Positions 24,099-31,776 of a stretch of DNA of 64,000 nt are shown here, one piece after another. The stretch is taken from assembly GCA_016712045.1 (NCBI GenBank), contig JADJRV010000017.1, positions 1-64,000 of the forward strand, given 5' to 3'. The position numbers and the translations under genes are program-made. Under the pieces are notes generated by a model. The model was not told the DNA's origin. It saw only the letters and a list, made by a program, of their open reading frames with translations, and did no database searches. The first letter of the stretch is position 1, and each line of letters starts with the position of its first letter. This DNA is from Chloracidobacterium sp. GTDB lineage: Bacteria > Acidobacteriota > Blastocatellia > Pyrinomonadales > Pyrinomonadaceae.

Positions 24099-26864
24099 AT
24101 GTCAACATCATTTTGTGAGCGCTTGATCGAATCATTTGAGTCGCGTCCCGACAAAACGGCGATGCGTATCGTCGGCAGCGACACCGATACTTACACCTGG
24201 GGCGACCTGCTCCGGCAAGTCCGCTCCGTCTCGTACCGCCTGACCCAAGAGGGCGTTCAGTTTGGTGACCGCGTCGTCCTCATTGGCGAAAATCATCCGC
24301 ATTGGGCATCAGCCTATCTCGGCACACTATTTATCGGTGCCGTCATCGTCCCGCTCGATCCGCACGGCGAGATCGAAACGATCACGAACTTTCTCGAGAA
24401 TTCCGAGGCAAAAGTCGCTTTCCTGTCACCGGATCAGGTGGACCGGTTTTCGGAGATCGAGGAAAAGCTCGGCCGTCACATCCCCGCTGTCGTGTGGAAT
24501 ATGGAAACTTCGTCCAACGGTTTCCAGCATTTTGAAGAATGGGCAAAGACAGACGTTCCCGAAAGCTTTATAAAACAGCCGCCGCCAGCCAAAGCCGACG
24601 ATATGGCGGTTCTGATGTATACCAGCGGCACCACCGGTACGCCAAAGGGAGTTCCCCTGACTCACGGCAATATCATTGCCGAGCTGGAGGGCGTAAATCT
24701 TGTTCTAAAACTGTCTGACAAAGAACGTATCCTCTCGCTCCTACCTCTCTTTCACGCGTATTTGCAGATCGTAAACCTCTGGATCGCGACAACCTATGGC
24801 TGTGAGGTCGGTTATCTCAAAGAACTCACGCCCGACGAACTGTCGAAGGCGATGAAGTCTTTTAAGCCGACAATCCTCACGACCGTCCCGCGTCTCTGGT
24901 ACCTATTTCACAAAAAGATCTTTGACGGCGTCAAAGCAAAATCCGGTGTCGTGCAGCAACTATTCAAAGTGATGCTTGCGACCAACGGCATGCTTCGCGA
25001 TACGATCGGCGTTAATCTGGGGCGAAAAATGTTTGGCGAGGTTCACGCCGGTTTTGGCGGTGAGCTACGCATCGCGATCTCTGCCGGTTCCCGCTTTGAT
25101 GAGGATGTCGCGGTCGATTTTCACCGGCTAGGATTTACCATTTTGCAGGGTTACGGCCTGACCGAGACAAGCGGTGCGGCAACAGCTACTTACGAGAACG
25201 ATAACCGTGTCGGCTCCGTCGGCAAGGCAATGCATGGTATCGAGATCAAGATCAATGAGCCCGACAAAGACGGCGTCGGCGAGGTGCTGATCAAAGGCCC
25301 GATGGTCTTTGCCGGCTATTACAAAAACCCGACCGCGAACGCCGAGGCTTTTACCGAGGACGGATTTTTCCGCTCCGGCGACCTCGGCCGCCTCGATGAC
25401 GGCCATCTCTACATCGTCGGTCGCGGCAAAGATGTGATTGTCCTGCCGTCCGGCAAAAATGTTCACCCCGAGGACCTTGAGGTTCACTATCTCAAATGCC
25501 CGCTCGTTGCCGAGCTTGCGATCATCGGCATTGAGGACGAATCCGAAGATCGTGCCGGTGCTGAAAAACTCGCCGCCGTAGTCGTGCCCGATTTCGATTA
25601 TCTGAAACAGGCAAAGATCGCCAACTCAAAAGAAGCGATCCGCCACGCGCTCGACAGCCTCGGCCGCGAGCTGCCGGAATATCAACGTGTCCGTGATTAC
25701 GTTATCCGTGCCGAGATACTGCCGCGAACAGCTACCCGCAAGATCAAGCGTTTTCAGCTCAAAAAAGAGATCGAGACCGGCGTTATCGCTACCGAAGCCA
25801 AGGAAACAAAGGCTTGGGAATTCACAGCCGCCGACACTGCACTAGTCGAAACATCGACCGGAAAGGCAGTCGTGGCCGCCATCCGCCAAAATGCCAAGGA
25901 CGGAGACATTGTCCATCCGTCGATGAGCCTCGAACTTGATCTCGGGCTCGACAGCCTCGCACGCGCCGAAACTTTCGCTGCGCTTGAGCAGGCTTTCTCG
26001 ACCGAATTTGACGGCGACGAAGCCGCCACCGCCCTCACGGTTGCAAATGTCATCGAGCTCGTAAATAAACATGGCGGGGCGGATGTCGAAAATGTGTCGG
26101 TCGAATTAAACTGGGGAGAGATCTTACGCGATGCGGATGAGGATTTCCCCGAGGTTCGCGGTGTGCTCCAGGACCGCCCAATATTCGGAGCCTTCGCGTT
26201 TGTGATGTATAAGATCTTTTGGCTCATCTTCAAGATCTTTATGCGGCTCGAGGTCTCGGGCGTAGAAAATCTCAAGGAACTTTCCAAACTCAATAAAGAA
26301 AACAAGCTAGAGAAACCATTTATCATCTGCCCAAATCATCAAAGTTTTCTCGACCCGTTCGTTATTTGTTCAAATTATCCGTACCCTCTGTTCAAAAATA
26401 TATTCCACGTCGGAGCGAGCGAATTTTTTAACAACGGTCTGACTCGATACATCGCAAAATTGCTCAATGTCGTCCCCGTCAACCCCGATACCGAGCTGAT
26501 GCGGGCGATGAAGGCCGGTGCCATCGGCATCAAACACGGCAAGGTTTTGAATATCTATCCCGAGGGCGAACGTGCGTTTGACGGCGAGCTGCACGGCTTT
26601 AAAAAAGGTGCCGCTATTCTTGCGACCGAACTTGATGTTCCGATCGTCCCGATCGCAATCGACGGCCTCTACAAGGTCTGGCCGCGAAACTCCTGGCGCA
26701 TCCGTCCTGCAAAGGTCAAGATCGTCGTCGGCGAACCGTTTTACGCACGCGATGTTCTTAGTAATAGCACTGTCAGCGACGGATCAGAGACCGATCAGTA
26801 CGCCGTTGTAACAGCAAATCTAAAGAAGACAATTGCGGATATGATCGAAGATATGCGAAATTAG
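24099..26864 (+). CDS. Acyl-AMP ligase-ACP-PlsC acyltransferase fusion
   Basis: A 921-residue three-domain protein. Residues 1-560 form an ANL adenylate-forming ligase of the long-chain acyl-CoA synthetase type (LMYTSGTTGTPKGVPLTHGN, T175-G177; GYGLTETSG; RSGDLGRLDDGHLYIVGRGKD). Residues about 580-660 form an acyl-carrier-protein domain with the phosphopantetheine site Ser619 in LGLDSLA. Residues about 690-915 form a PlsC acyltransferase (CPNHQSFLD with His747/Asp752; YPEGERAF). It can be read as self-contained: activate a fatty acid, load it on its own ACP and transfer it to a lysolipid. This resembles Aas-type acyl recycling but with a built-in carrier. It follows the FAD protein under the c-di-AMP riboswitch. 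No Shine-Dalgarno is evident. Confidence 0.93.
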   Translation: MSTSFCERLIESFESRPDKTAMRIVGSDTDTYTWGDLLRQVRSVSYRLTQEGVQFGDRVVLIGENHPHWASAYLGTLFIGAVIVPLDPHGEIETITNFLENSEAKVAFLSPDQVDRFSEIEEKLGRHIPAVVWNMETSSNGFQHFEEWAKTDVPESFIKQPPPAKADDMAVLMYTSGTTGTPKGVPLTHGNIIAELEGVNLVLKLSDKERILSLLPLFHAYLQIVNLWIATTYGCEVGYLKELTPDELSKAMKSFKPTILTTVPRLWYLFHKKIFDGVKAKSGVVQQLFKVMLATNGMLRDTIGVNLGRKMFGEVHAGFGGELRIAISAGSRFDEDVAVDFHRLGFTILQGYGLTETSGAATATYENDNRVGSVGKAMHGIEIKINEPDKDGVGEVLIKGPMVFAGYYKNPTANAEAFTEDGFFRSGDLGRLDDGHLYIVGRGKDVIVLPSGKNVHPEDLEVHYLKCPLVAELAIIGIEDESEDRAGAEKLAAVVVPDFDYLKQAKIANSKEAIRHALDSLGRELPEYQRVRDYVIRAEILPRTATRKIKRFQLKKEIETGVIATEAKETKAWEFTAADTALVETSTGKAVVAAIRQNAKDGDIVHPSMSLELDLGLDSLARAETFAALEQAFSTEFDGDEAATALTVANVIELVNKHGGADVENVSVELNWGEILRDADEDFPEVRGVLQDRPIFGAFAFVMYKIFWLIFKIFMRLEVSGVENLKELSKLNKENKLEKPFIICPNHQSFLDPFVICSNYPYPLFKNIFHVGASEFFNNGLTRYIAKLLNVVPVNPDTELMRAMKAGAIGIKHGKVLNIYPEGERAFDGELHGFKKGAAILATELDVPIVPIAIDGLYKVWPRNSWRIRPAKVKIVVGEPFYARDVLSNSTVSDGSETDQYAVVTANLKKTIADMIEDMRN

Positions 26865-26929
26865 TAATACATTGCAGGTAAGCCATCTGCGTCCGTTCTA
26901 TAAAAACTTAGGCATCCACGGAGGTTCGA

Positions 26930-27469
26930 ATGCGAAATCGATTTCTTTTTGTAGCCCTTTTTTTACTGCTTGCGAGTTCTGTCGCGTCTGCTCAGACGCT
27001 TACGACCGCCAAAGAATATTTTGACCGGGCGTATAAACGTGCGGAGGCCGGCGACCAGGCCGGTGCTATAGCTGACTATACTAAGGTCATTGAGCTTGTG
27101 CCGGGCGATTATTCCGCATATTCCAATCGGGCGCTTGCCAAAAAGAAATCGGGGGATAAAACAGGAGCGATGGCGGATTACAACTCCTCCATAAGCATCA
27201 AACCGGATTACTCATATGCGTTGAGAGGTCGAGGATTGCTCCGCAAAGATCTAGGTGACACCACCGGGGCGATGGCGGATTTTAACAAGCTACTTGCAGC
27301 GAATCCAAAGGACGGCCTAACCTATTTTGATCGCGGTAGCCTAAGAAATACTTTGAAAGATTATCCCGGAGCAGTTTCAGATTTTACCAACGCGATACTC
27401 TACAACCCGACGGAAAAAGAATCCTATTATAATCGTGCACTCGCTAAAAGCGTCCGGAAAGATCAATGA
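26930..27469 (+). CDS. Secreted TPR protein, N-terminal fragment
   Basis: Signal peptide MRNRFLFVALFLLLASSVASAQ, then at least four 34-residue TPR units (for example AYSNRALAKKKSGDKTGAMADYNSSISIKPDY, split as DYSAYSNRALAKKKSGDKTG and AMADYNSSISIKPDY). TPRs are helical protein-binding scaffolds, here exported to the periplasm. A good Shine-Dalgarno, GGAGG, lies 6 bp before the ATG. The frame is lost near the end by one extra A in AAAA at about 27443-27446. Correcting it gives RALAKASGKINEAIADYD, joining 27435-27728. The full protein would be about 265 residues. Confidence 0.85.
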   Translation: MRNRFLFVALFLLLASSVASAQTLTTAKEYFDRAYKRAEAGDQAGAIADYTKVIELVPGDYSAYSNRALAKKKSGDKTGAMADYNSSISIKPDYSYALRGRGLLRKDLGDTTGAMADFNKLLAANPKDGLTYFDRGSLRNTLKDYPGAVSDFTNAILYNPTEKESYYNRALAKSVRKDQ

Positions 27470-27728
27470 AGCGATAGCCGATTATGATAAATATATTTCG
27501 CTGAATACCGATAACACCCGCTATTTAGCTGACGGCTATCAAAATCGCGGTGTTGCAAAAACTATCATCAAAGATTATGCCGGGGCCGTTGCGGACCTTA
27601 CGGTCGCGATCAAACTTTTCCCCGAAGACGCAGTTCTTTACACCAATCGTGCCGACGCATATCGCAAAATGGGCAAAACCGCCCTCGCGACCGCTGACGA
27701 GGCAAAAGCGGCGTCGCTCAAGAAATAG
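27435..27728 (+). CDS. Secreted TPR protein, C-terminal fragment
   Basis: Two to three more TPR units (GYQNRGVAKTIIKDYAGAVA; LYTNRADAYRKMGKTALATA) continue the protein from 26930-27469 after a +1 slip in AAAA. The apparent start at 27435 is only where the frame overlaps. It ends 55 bp before the next TPR gene. The partner is unknown. Confidence 0.8.
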   Translation: MHSLKASGKINEAIADYDKYISLNTDNTRYLADGYQNRGVAKTIIKDYAGAVADLTVAIKLFPEDAVLYTNRADAYRKMGKTALATADEAKAASLKK

Positions 27729-27783
27729 TTCAGACATCTTTAGATTCTGAAAAATCAGCGTTATTACGCCTGTTTACAACGGT

Positions 27784-28633
27784 ATGAGAGTCTTTTATTC
27801 AGCCGTAGTCGTAGTAACGCTTTTTCTGTTTTGTTCAACAGCCACGCAGGCACAGGACACGCGTGCCCTTAATGAACTAGCCGCCGAGCAGCTAAAAAAC
27901 GGCGAGGTCGAGGCCGCTATCGATAGTTTCCGGAAAATTATTGCATTAACGCCAAACGACGCCGTCGCAAATTACAATCTCGGGATGAGCTATTACGCCC
28001 TCGGGCAACACGACCGTGCGGTACCGGCTTTTCGCAACGCGATAAAAAGCAAGCCCGACATGGCCGATGCGTATGTATATCTAGGCAACTCGCTCGACAA
28101 CCTGAAATATTTTGATCAGGCACTCGCCGCATATTCTAAGGCGATCGCGATCGACCCGCGAAATGCCGAGGCGTATTACGAGATCGGCGTCGCCAACGAA
28201 AAGCAAAAAGAGTACAAAGCAGCGGCCGACTCATATCAGCGTTCGTACGACATCGACCCGGTCAAATTTGCCGGCAACCGCTCGCTCGCCCGCTGTTACT
28301 ACAATCTAGGGATGTTCTCCCAAGCGATCCCCGCATATAAACGGGCGATCGAAACCGAGCCAAAGAATCACTCGAACCATCTTTATCTAGCGTATTCCTA
28401 CGCTAAAACAGGCCAACTCAACCTCGCGATCGTCTCGTACAACAACGCTCTCGCCATCGACGCAAACAATGTCTACGCGATCAAAGGCCTTGGCGAGGCA
28501 TACCTCGAACAAAAAGATCTCGTCCGTGCCAAAAAAACAGCACGCACTTCTCACATCGCTTAACAAAGATCTCGCCGACAAATTGCTCGCAAAGATAACC
28601 GCCGTCTCGCCTAAACGCCCTTGGACGCGATAA
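27784..28633 (+). CDS. Second secreted TPR protein
   Basis: Signal peptide MRVFYSAVVVVTLFLFCSTATQAQ, then seven or so TPR units across the whole mature protein (NYNLGMSYYALGQHDRAVPA, AYVYLGNSLDNLKYFDQALA, AYYEIGVANEKQKEYKAAAD and so on). The uninterrupted frame stops at 28563. One extra A in the A7 run at 28531-28537 seems to cause this, because the -1 frame continues naturally as KKQHALLTSLNKDLADKLLA to a TAA at 28631-28633. No Shine-Dalgarno is visible. It probably forms a unit with the preceding TPR gene and the membrane protein downstream (9 bp). Confidence 0.85.
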
Positions 28634-28642
28634 TATAGGCAT

Positions 28643-29008
28643 ATGCCTACTACATCCATCGCATGCGGCGTTTTACTAGAGTTAATTGGAATTATCGGCT
28701 ATGTCCACGGAGTAATGTCGGGCAAGGCCAGCGTGACCGCCCTCATCCCGGCGTTTGTCGGCTCTGTTTTCATCATACTGGGAGTTTTGGCGAGAGCTAA
28801 AGAGGGGCTTCGCAAACATCTGATGCATGTTGCCGTCGTTCTTGCACTTCTCGGTTTTATCTTCCCCGCCGGACGCCTTATCTCGAAAATGTCGGAGTTG
28901 ACGCTGTCTGCCGCGGTCGTGTCACAGATCGCGATGGCGGTGGTCTGTCTGATCTTTACGATACTCGCGATCCGGTCGTTTGCCGCAGCCAGGAAGAATA
29001 ACGGCTAG
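28643..29008 (+). CDS. Small four-helix membrane protein, 121 aa
   Basis: Hydropathy shows about four membrane helices: SIACGVLLELIGIIGYVHGV, ALIPAFVGSVFIILGVLA, LMHVAVVLALLGFIFPAG and AAVVSQIAMAVVCLIFTILA, with a basic C-terminus (RSFAAARKNNG). The layout matches small inner-membrane proteins of unknown function common next to TPR genes. The stop overlaps that of the convergent histidine kinase by 4 bp. I do not recognise a family. Confidence 0.75.
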   Translation: MPTTSIACGVLLELIGIIGYVHGVMSGKASVTALIPAFVGSVFIILGVLARAKEGLRKHLMHVAVVLALLGFIFPAGRLISKMSELTLSAAVVSQIAMAVVCLIFTILAIRSFAAARKNNG

Positions 29009-30381
29009 TTCTTCGACAAAGCGCCTTTATCTAAACGAATTTCTACTAACAGCCCGTGGTCTGTATTTCTCGCCGATATCGTGCCTTTGTGTGCGAGTAT
29101 CGCTCGCTCGGCGATAGCTAGGCCAAGCCCGATGCCGCCCGTCTTTCGAGTGCGGTCCTCACCGACGCGGTAGAACGGACGAAACAAATTCTCGAGCTCA
29201 TCTTCGGGTACTCCGCCGCCATGATCCGATACCTGCAGGACTGCGTGGCCGTTATTTGCCGTGAGCGAAACGTCAACGGCGGTGCCCTCAGCGGTATAGC
29301 GGACGGCATTGCGTAGCACATTTTCGATCGCGCTCCGCAGCAGATTTTCGCTGCCCATTACTGTGCAATGCTCCTCAGCCGAAACGGTAACCGACCGACC
29401 CTTCGCCTGGGCCTCAAAATCGGCGTCCTCCGCAACGTCATTTACGATCTCAGCTAAGTCGATACGGATAGGCTCTACAAGTTCGCTGTTCGTTTCTAGC
29501 TTGGCAAGGATCAGCAGCCGCGAGATCATTTCGTTCAAACGATGAGATTCGTTCTCAATACGCGCGAGCATTGGCTCCGTTTCTTTGTTCGATTTTTGTT
29601 TCGCCAATTCCAGCGCAACATTCATTCTAGCAAGCGGCGACCGAAGCTCATGCGAGATGTCGCTGTTCAGACGCCGCTGTGAAACAACTAGCGTTTCGAT
29701 GCGCTCGGCCATGACGTCAAAATCGCGTGCTAGATCGGCAATCTCATCCCGTCGGCGGCCGACCATAGGCACAACGCGGCTGCTCAGATCGCCCTCCGCC
29801 AGCTTTTGCGTGGCGGTCCGGAGCTTTTTGATCGGCGATGTCAGATAACGGGCAAAGATGTAACAAACGATCAGAGCAGTCAGCAGCAAGCCCGCAAGCC
29901 GCAAATAACCCAGCCACGAATCCATGAACAAGGACGGCGTTCTAGGCGGAGACCACCTGACGACTAGGACAAACTTCTTCCCATCTGAAAATGAGACGGG
30001 GACAGCTCCGTAAGCGGCATCCTCCGGAGAAACATCTATCTCTGACGTACCACTCTCGAACGCCCTTTTTAGCAAGTCGGATGTCTCCATGCTCGATCCG
30101 TCGCCAAACGCAGCCTTGCCGTTCATATCGACTAATCCCATCTCTTTGATCGATTCAGAGTCCTTTTGGCGAGCTAAGTACGCCCTAAGTCCGATTTCGC
30201 CTTCGGCGTTATATATTTGGGTCGTCGTGCCAGCATAAATGGTCATCTGGGTCTTAGCATTTCGCTGCCAACGCGCAAACATCGGCTCGGTTTGAAACGT
30301 GCGGGTGATAAATATCACGACGCCAACCATCAAACCGAGGGCGACCAAAAACCACAAAAATATCTTAACGAAAAGCTTCAT
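29005..30381 (-). CDS. CpxA-like envelope-stress sensor histidine kinase
   Basis: A 458-residue membrane kinase. N-terminal membrane helix (IFLWFLVALGLMVGVVIFIT), periplasmic sensor loop of about 130 residues, second helix (YLRLAGLLLTALIVCYIFAR), HAMP (about 185-240), HisKA with phospho-acceptor His244 in DISHELRSPLARM, and HATPase_c with N box (ENVLRNAVRYT), G1 (VSDHGGGVPED) and G2 (GGIGLGLAIAERA). Its ATG overlaps the stop of the response regulator gene, so the two are translationally coupled. The divergent neighbour is a Spy/CpxP-like protein, pointing to a Cpx-type system that senses envelope damage. Confidence 0.93.
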   Translation of the reverse strand: MKLFVKIFLWFLVALGLMVGVVIFITRTFQTEPMFARWQRNAKTQMTIYAGTTTQIYNAEGEIGLRAYLARQKDSESIKEMGLVDMNGKAAFGDGSSMETSDLLKRAFESGTSEIDVSPEDAAYGAVPVSFSDGKKFVLVVRWSPPRTPSLFMDSWLGYLRLAGLLLTALIVCYIFARYLTSPIKKLRTATQKLAEGDLSSRVVPMVGRRRDEIADLARDFDVMAERIETLVVSQRRLNSDISHELRSPLARMNVALELAKQKSNKETEPMLARIENESHRLNEMISRLLILAKLETNSELVEPIRIDLAEIVNDVAEDADFEAQAKGRSVTVSAEEHCTVMGSENLLRSAIENVLRNAVRYTAEGTAVDVSLTANNGHAVLQVSDHGGGVPEDELENLFRPFYRVGEDRTRKTGGIGLGLAIAERAILAHKGTISARNTDHGLLVEIRLDKGALSKN

Positions 30382-31067
30382 ACAACAGTGTAGATGTATC
30401 CGACCGAACGTATGGTCTTAATTCTTTCGCTACCGTCGGCACGCTGACCCAATTTCTTGCGGACGTTGCTGATATGCATGTCCAAACTCCGGTCAAACGG
30501 CGACAGGCTCCGCCCAAGCACGCGTTCGCTGAGGTCCTCTTTCTTAACGATCTTGCCCGCCTCGCGAAGCAGATCCGCCAATACCTCAAATTCGACAGAC
30601 GTTAGATTAAGGTCTTTGCCATCGCAAGTCGCCGTCCTGGCAGACGCAACAACCTCAACGCCGTCAACGCTAAGCTTGTCGTCGTCGGTTCCCTCGGTTT
30701 CGTCCGCAGTTGCTCGGCGAAGTATAGCCCTGAGCCTTGCGGCCAGCTCGCGCGGGTTAAATGGTTTTGGCAAATAATCGTCAGCACCGATCTCAAGGCC
30801 GACGATCCGCTCCATATCATCACCGCGAGCGGTAAGCATTATGACAGGCAACTGCGACTCCTCACGCAGATTCCGCAAAACGTCAAAACCGTTCATCTTG
30901 GGCAACATAACGTCGAGGATAACCATGTCATAATCACCCGACAACGCGCGTTTGAGGCCGGTCTCACCGTCATTAACGGACTCAACGTCAAAGCCCTCGA
31001 CACCGAGGTACTCTGAGACCAGCTCGCACAATTCTTCGTCATCATCGATGATGAGGATCTTATCCAT
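30378..31067 (-). CDS. CpxR-like OmpR-family response regulator
   Basis: A receiver domain (1-120) with the acidic pocket DDD at 8-10, phospho-acceptor Asp52 (VILDVMLP) and Lys near 102 (LPKPFNPREL) is followed by a winged-helix DNA-binding domain (about 130-229; LTSVEFEVLADLL, RSLDMHISNVRKKLGQ, IKTIRSVGYIYTV). It is the first gene of the regulator-kinase pair. A GTAAA-N5-GTAAA box lies 43 bp upstream of its start, in the region shared with the divergent chaperone-like gene, suggesting autoregulation. Confidence 0.94.
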   Translation of the reverse strand: MDKILIIDDDEELCELVSEYLGVEGFDVESVNDGETGLKRALSGDYDMVILDVMLPKMNGFDVLRNLREESQLPVIMLTARGDDMERIVGLEIGADDYLPKPFNPRELAARLRAILRRATADETEGTDDDKLSVDGVEVVASARTATCDGKDLNLTSVEFEVLADLLREAGKIVKKEDLSERVLGRSLSPFDRSLDMHISNVRKKLGQRADGSERIKTIRSVGYIYTVV

Positions 31068-31109
31068 ACAAACCGTATTCTACGCGAAAAATTGGCCGTG
31101 TGCGTGCCT

Positions 31110-31124
31110 TTTACAATTCTTTAC
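31110..31124. promoter_or_regulatory. CpxR-type operator GTAAA-N5-GTAAA
   Basis: The plus strand reads TTTACAATTCTTTAC; its complement is GTAAAGAATTGTAAA, a perfect match to the CpxR recognition sequence defined in E. coli. It lies between cpxR-like (start 31067) and the spy/cpxP-like gene (start 31233), where a regulator of both would bind. Confidence 0.75.
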
Positions 31125-31232
31125 ACAACCCTACAAATCCCATACATTCGCGCCTGTTCGCCATTCGTCTAGTACAGTGTGGACGAAAATACAGAGTCCC
31201 ATTTTTGGAATCATACAGGGAGTTTATTCATC

Positions 31233-31718
31233 ATGAAAAAGATAATTTTAGGTATCGCAGCAGCAGTAATTTTAACGACAGGAGCGATCTTTGTCATCGG
31301 GCAAAAGGTGGCTCGGCATCACGGCGGACCCGGTTTTGGCAAAGGCCACGGCGGGCCGATGATGGCTCTTCGCGGGCTTGATCTGACTGACGAGCAAAAA
31401 GCCAAGGTCAAAGAGATTATGGATGCTAGCCGTACAAACGTCGAGCCGCTGATGCAGCAGATGCACGCTAATCATAAGCAGATCGCCGAGCTTGGCACAA
31501 ACGGTGCGTTTGACCAGGCAAAGGTCGAGGCACTCGCCGCCGAGCAGGGCAATATCACGGCAAAGCTGATCGTCGAGAAAGAAAAGGCAAAGGCACAGGT
31601 TTTTGCGATCCTGACCGACGAACAAAAAGCCAAGGCCGCTGAAATGCGGACCAAATTTGAGGAGCGTTTTAAGGGCCGAAAGTTTGGCGAAGGCAAGCCT
31701 CGCGGCGAAGAGTTCTAA
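31233..31718 (+). CDS. Spy/CpxP-family periplasmic protein
   Basis: The N-terminal membrane/signal segment is MKKIILGIAAAVILTTGAIF. The mature helical protein has the LTxxQ-type motifs of the family twice: LDLTDEQKAKVKEIM and AILTDEQKAKAAEMR. Spy/CpxP proteins act as ATP-independent chaperones or as repressors of CpxA. The ATG at 31233 is used, preceded by AGGGAG; the frame is open further upstream to 31179 but that part is hydrophilic. The His/Gly-rich stretch after the signal (HHGGPGFGKGHGG) could bind metal. Divergent from the Cpx-like pair, with a CpxR-type box between. Confidence 0.9.
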   Translation: MKKIILGIAAAVILTTGAIFVIGQKVARHHGGPGFGKGHGGPMMALRGLDLTDEQKAKVKEIMDASRTNVEPLMQQMHANHKQIAELGTNGAFDQAKVEALAAEQGNITAKLIVEKEKAKAQVFAILTDEQKAKAAEMRTKFEERFKGRKFGEGKPRGEEF

Positions 31719-31735
31719 TAACTCTTCGTGCAATG

Positions 31736-31776
31736 AAAAAGAGCCTCGCGGCTGCACCCGCGAGGCTCTTTTTTTT
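31736..31776. terminator. Bidirectional intrinsic terminator
   Basis: AAAAAGAGCCTCGCGG-CTGCA-CCCGCGAGGCTCTTTTTTTT gives a stem of about 15 bp with A- and T-runs on either side. It serves both the spy/cpxP-like gene (stop 31718) and the convergent NamZ fusion gene (stop 31775). Confidence 0.92.
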
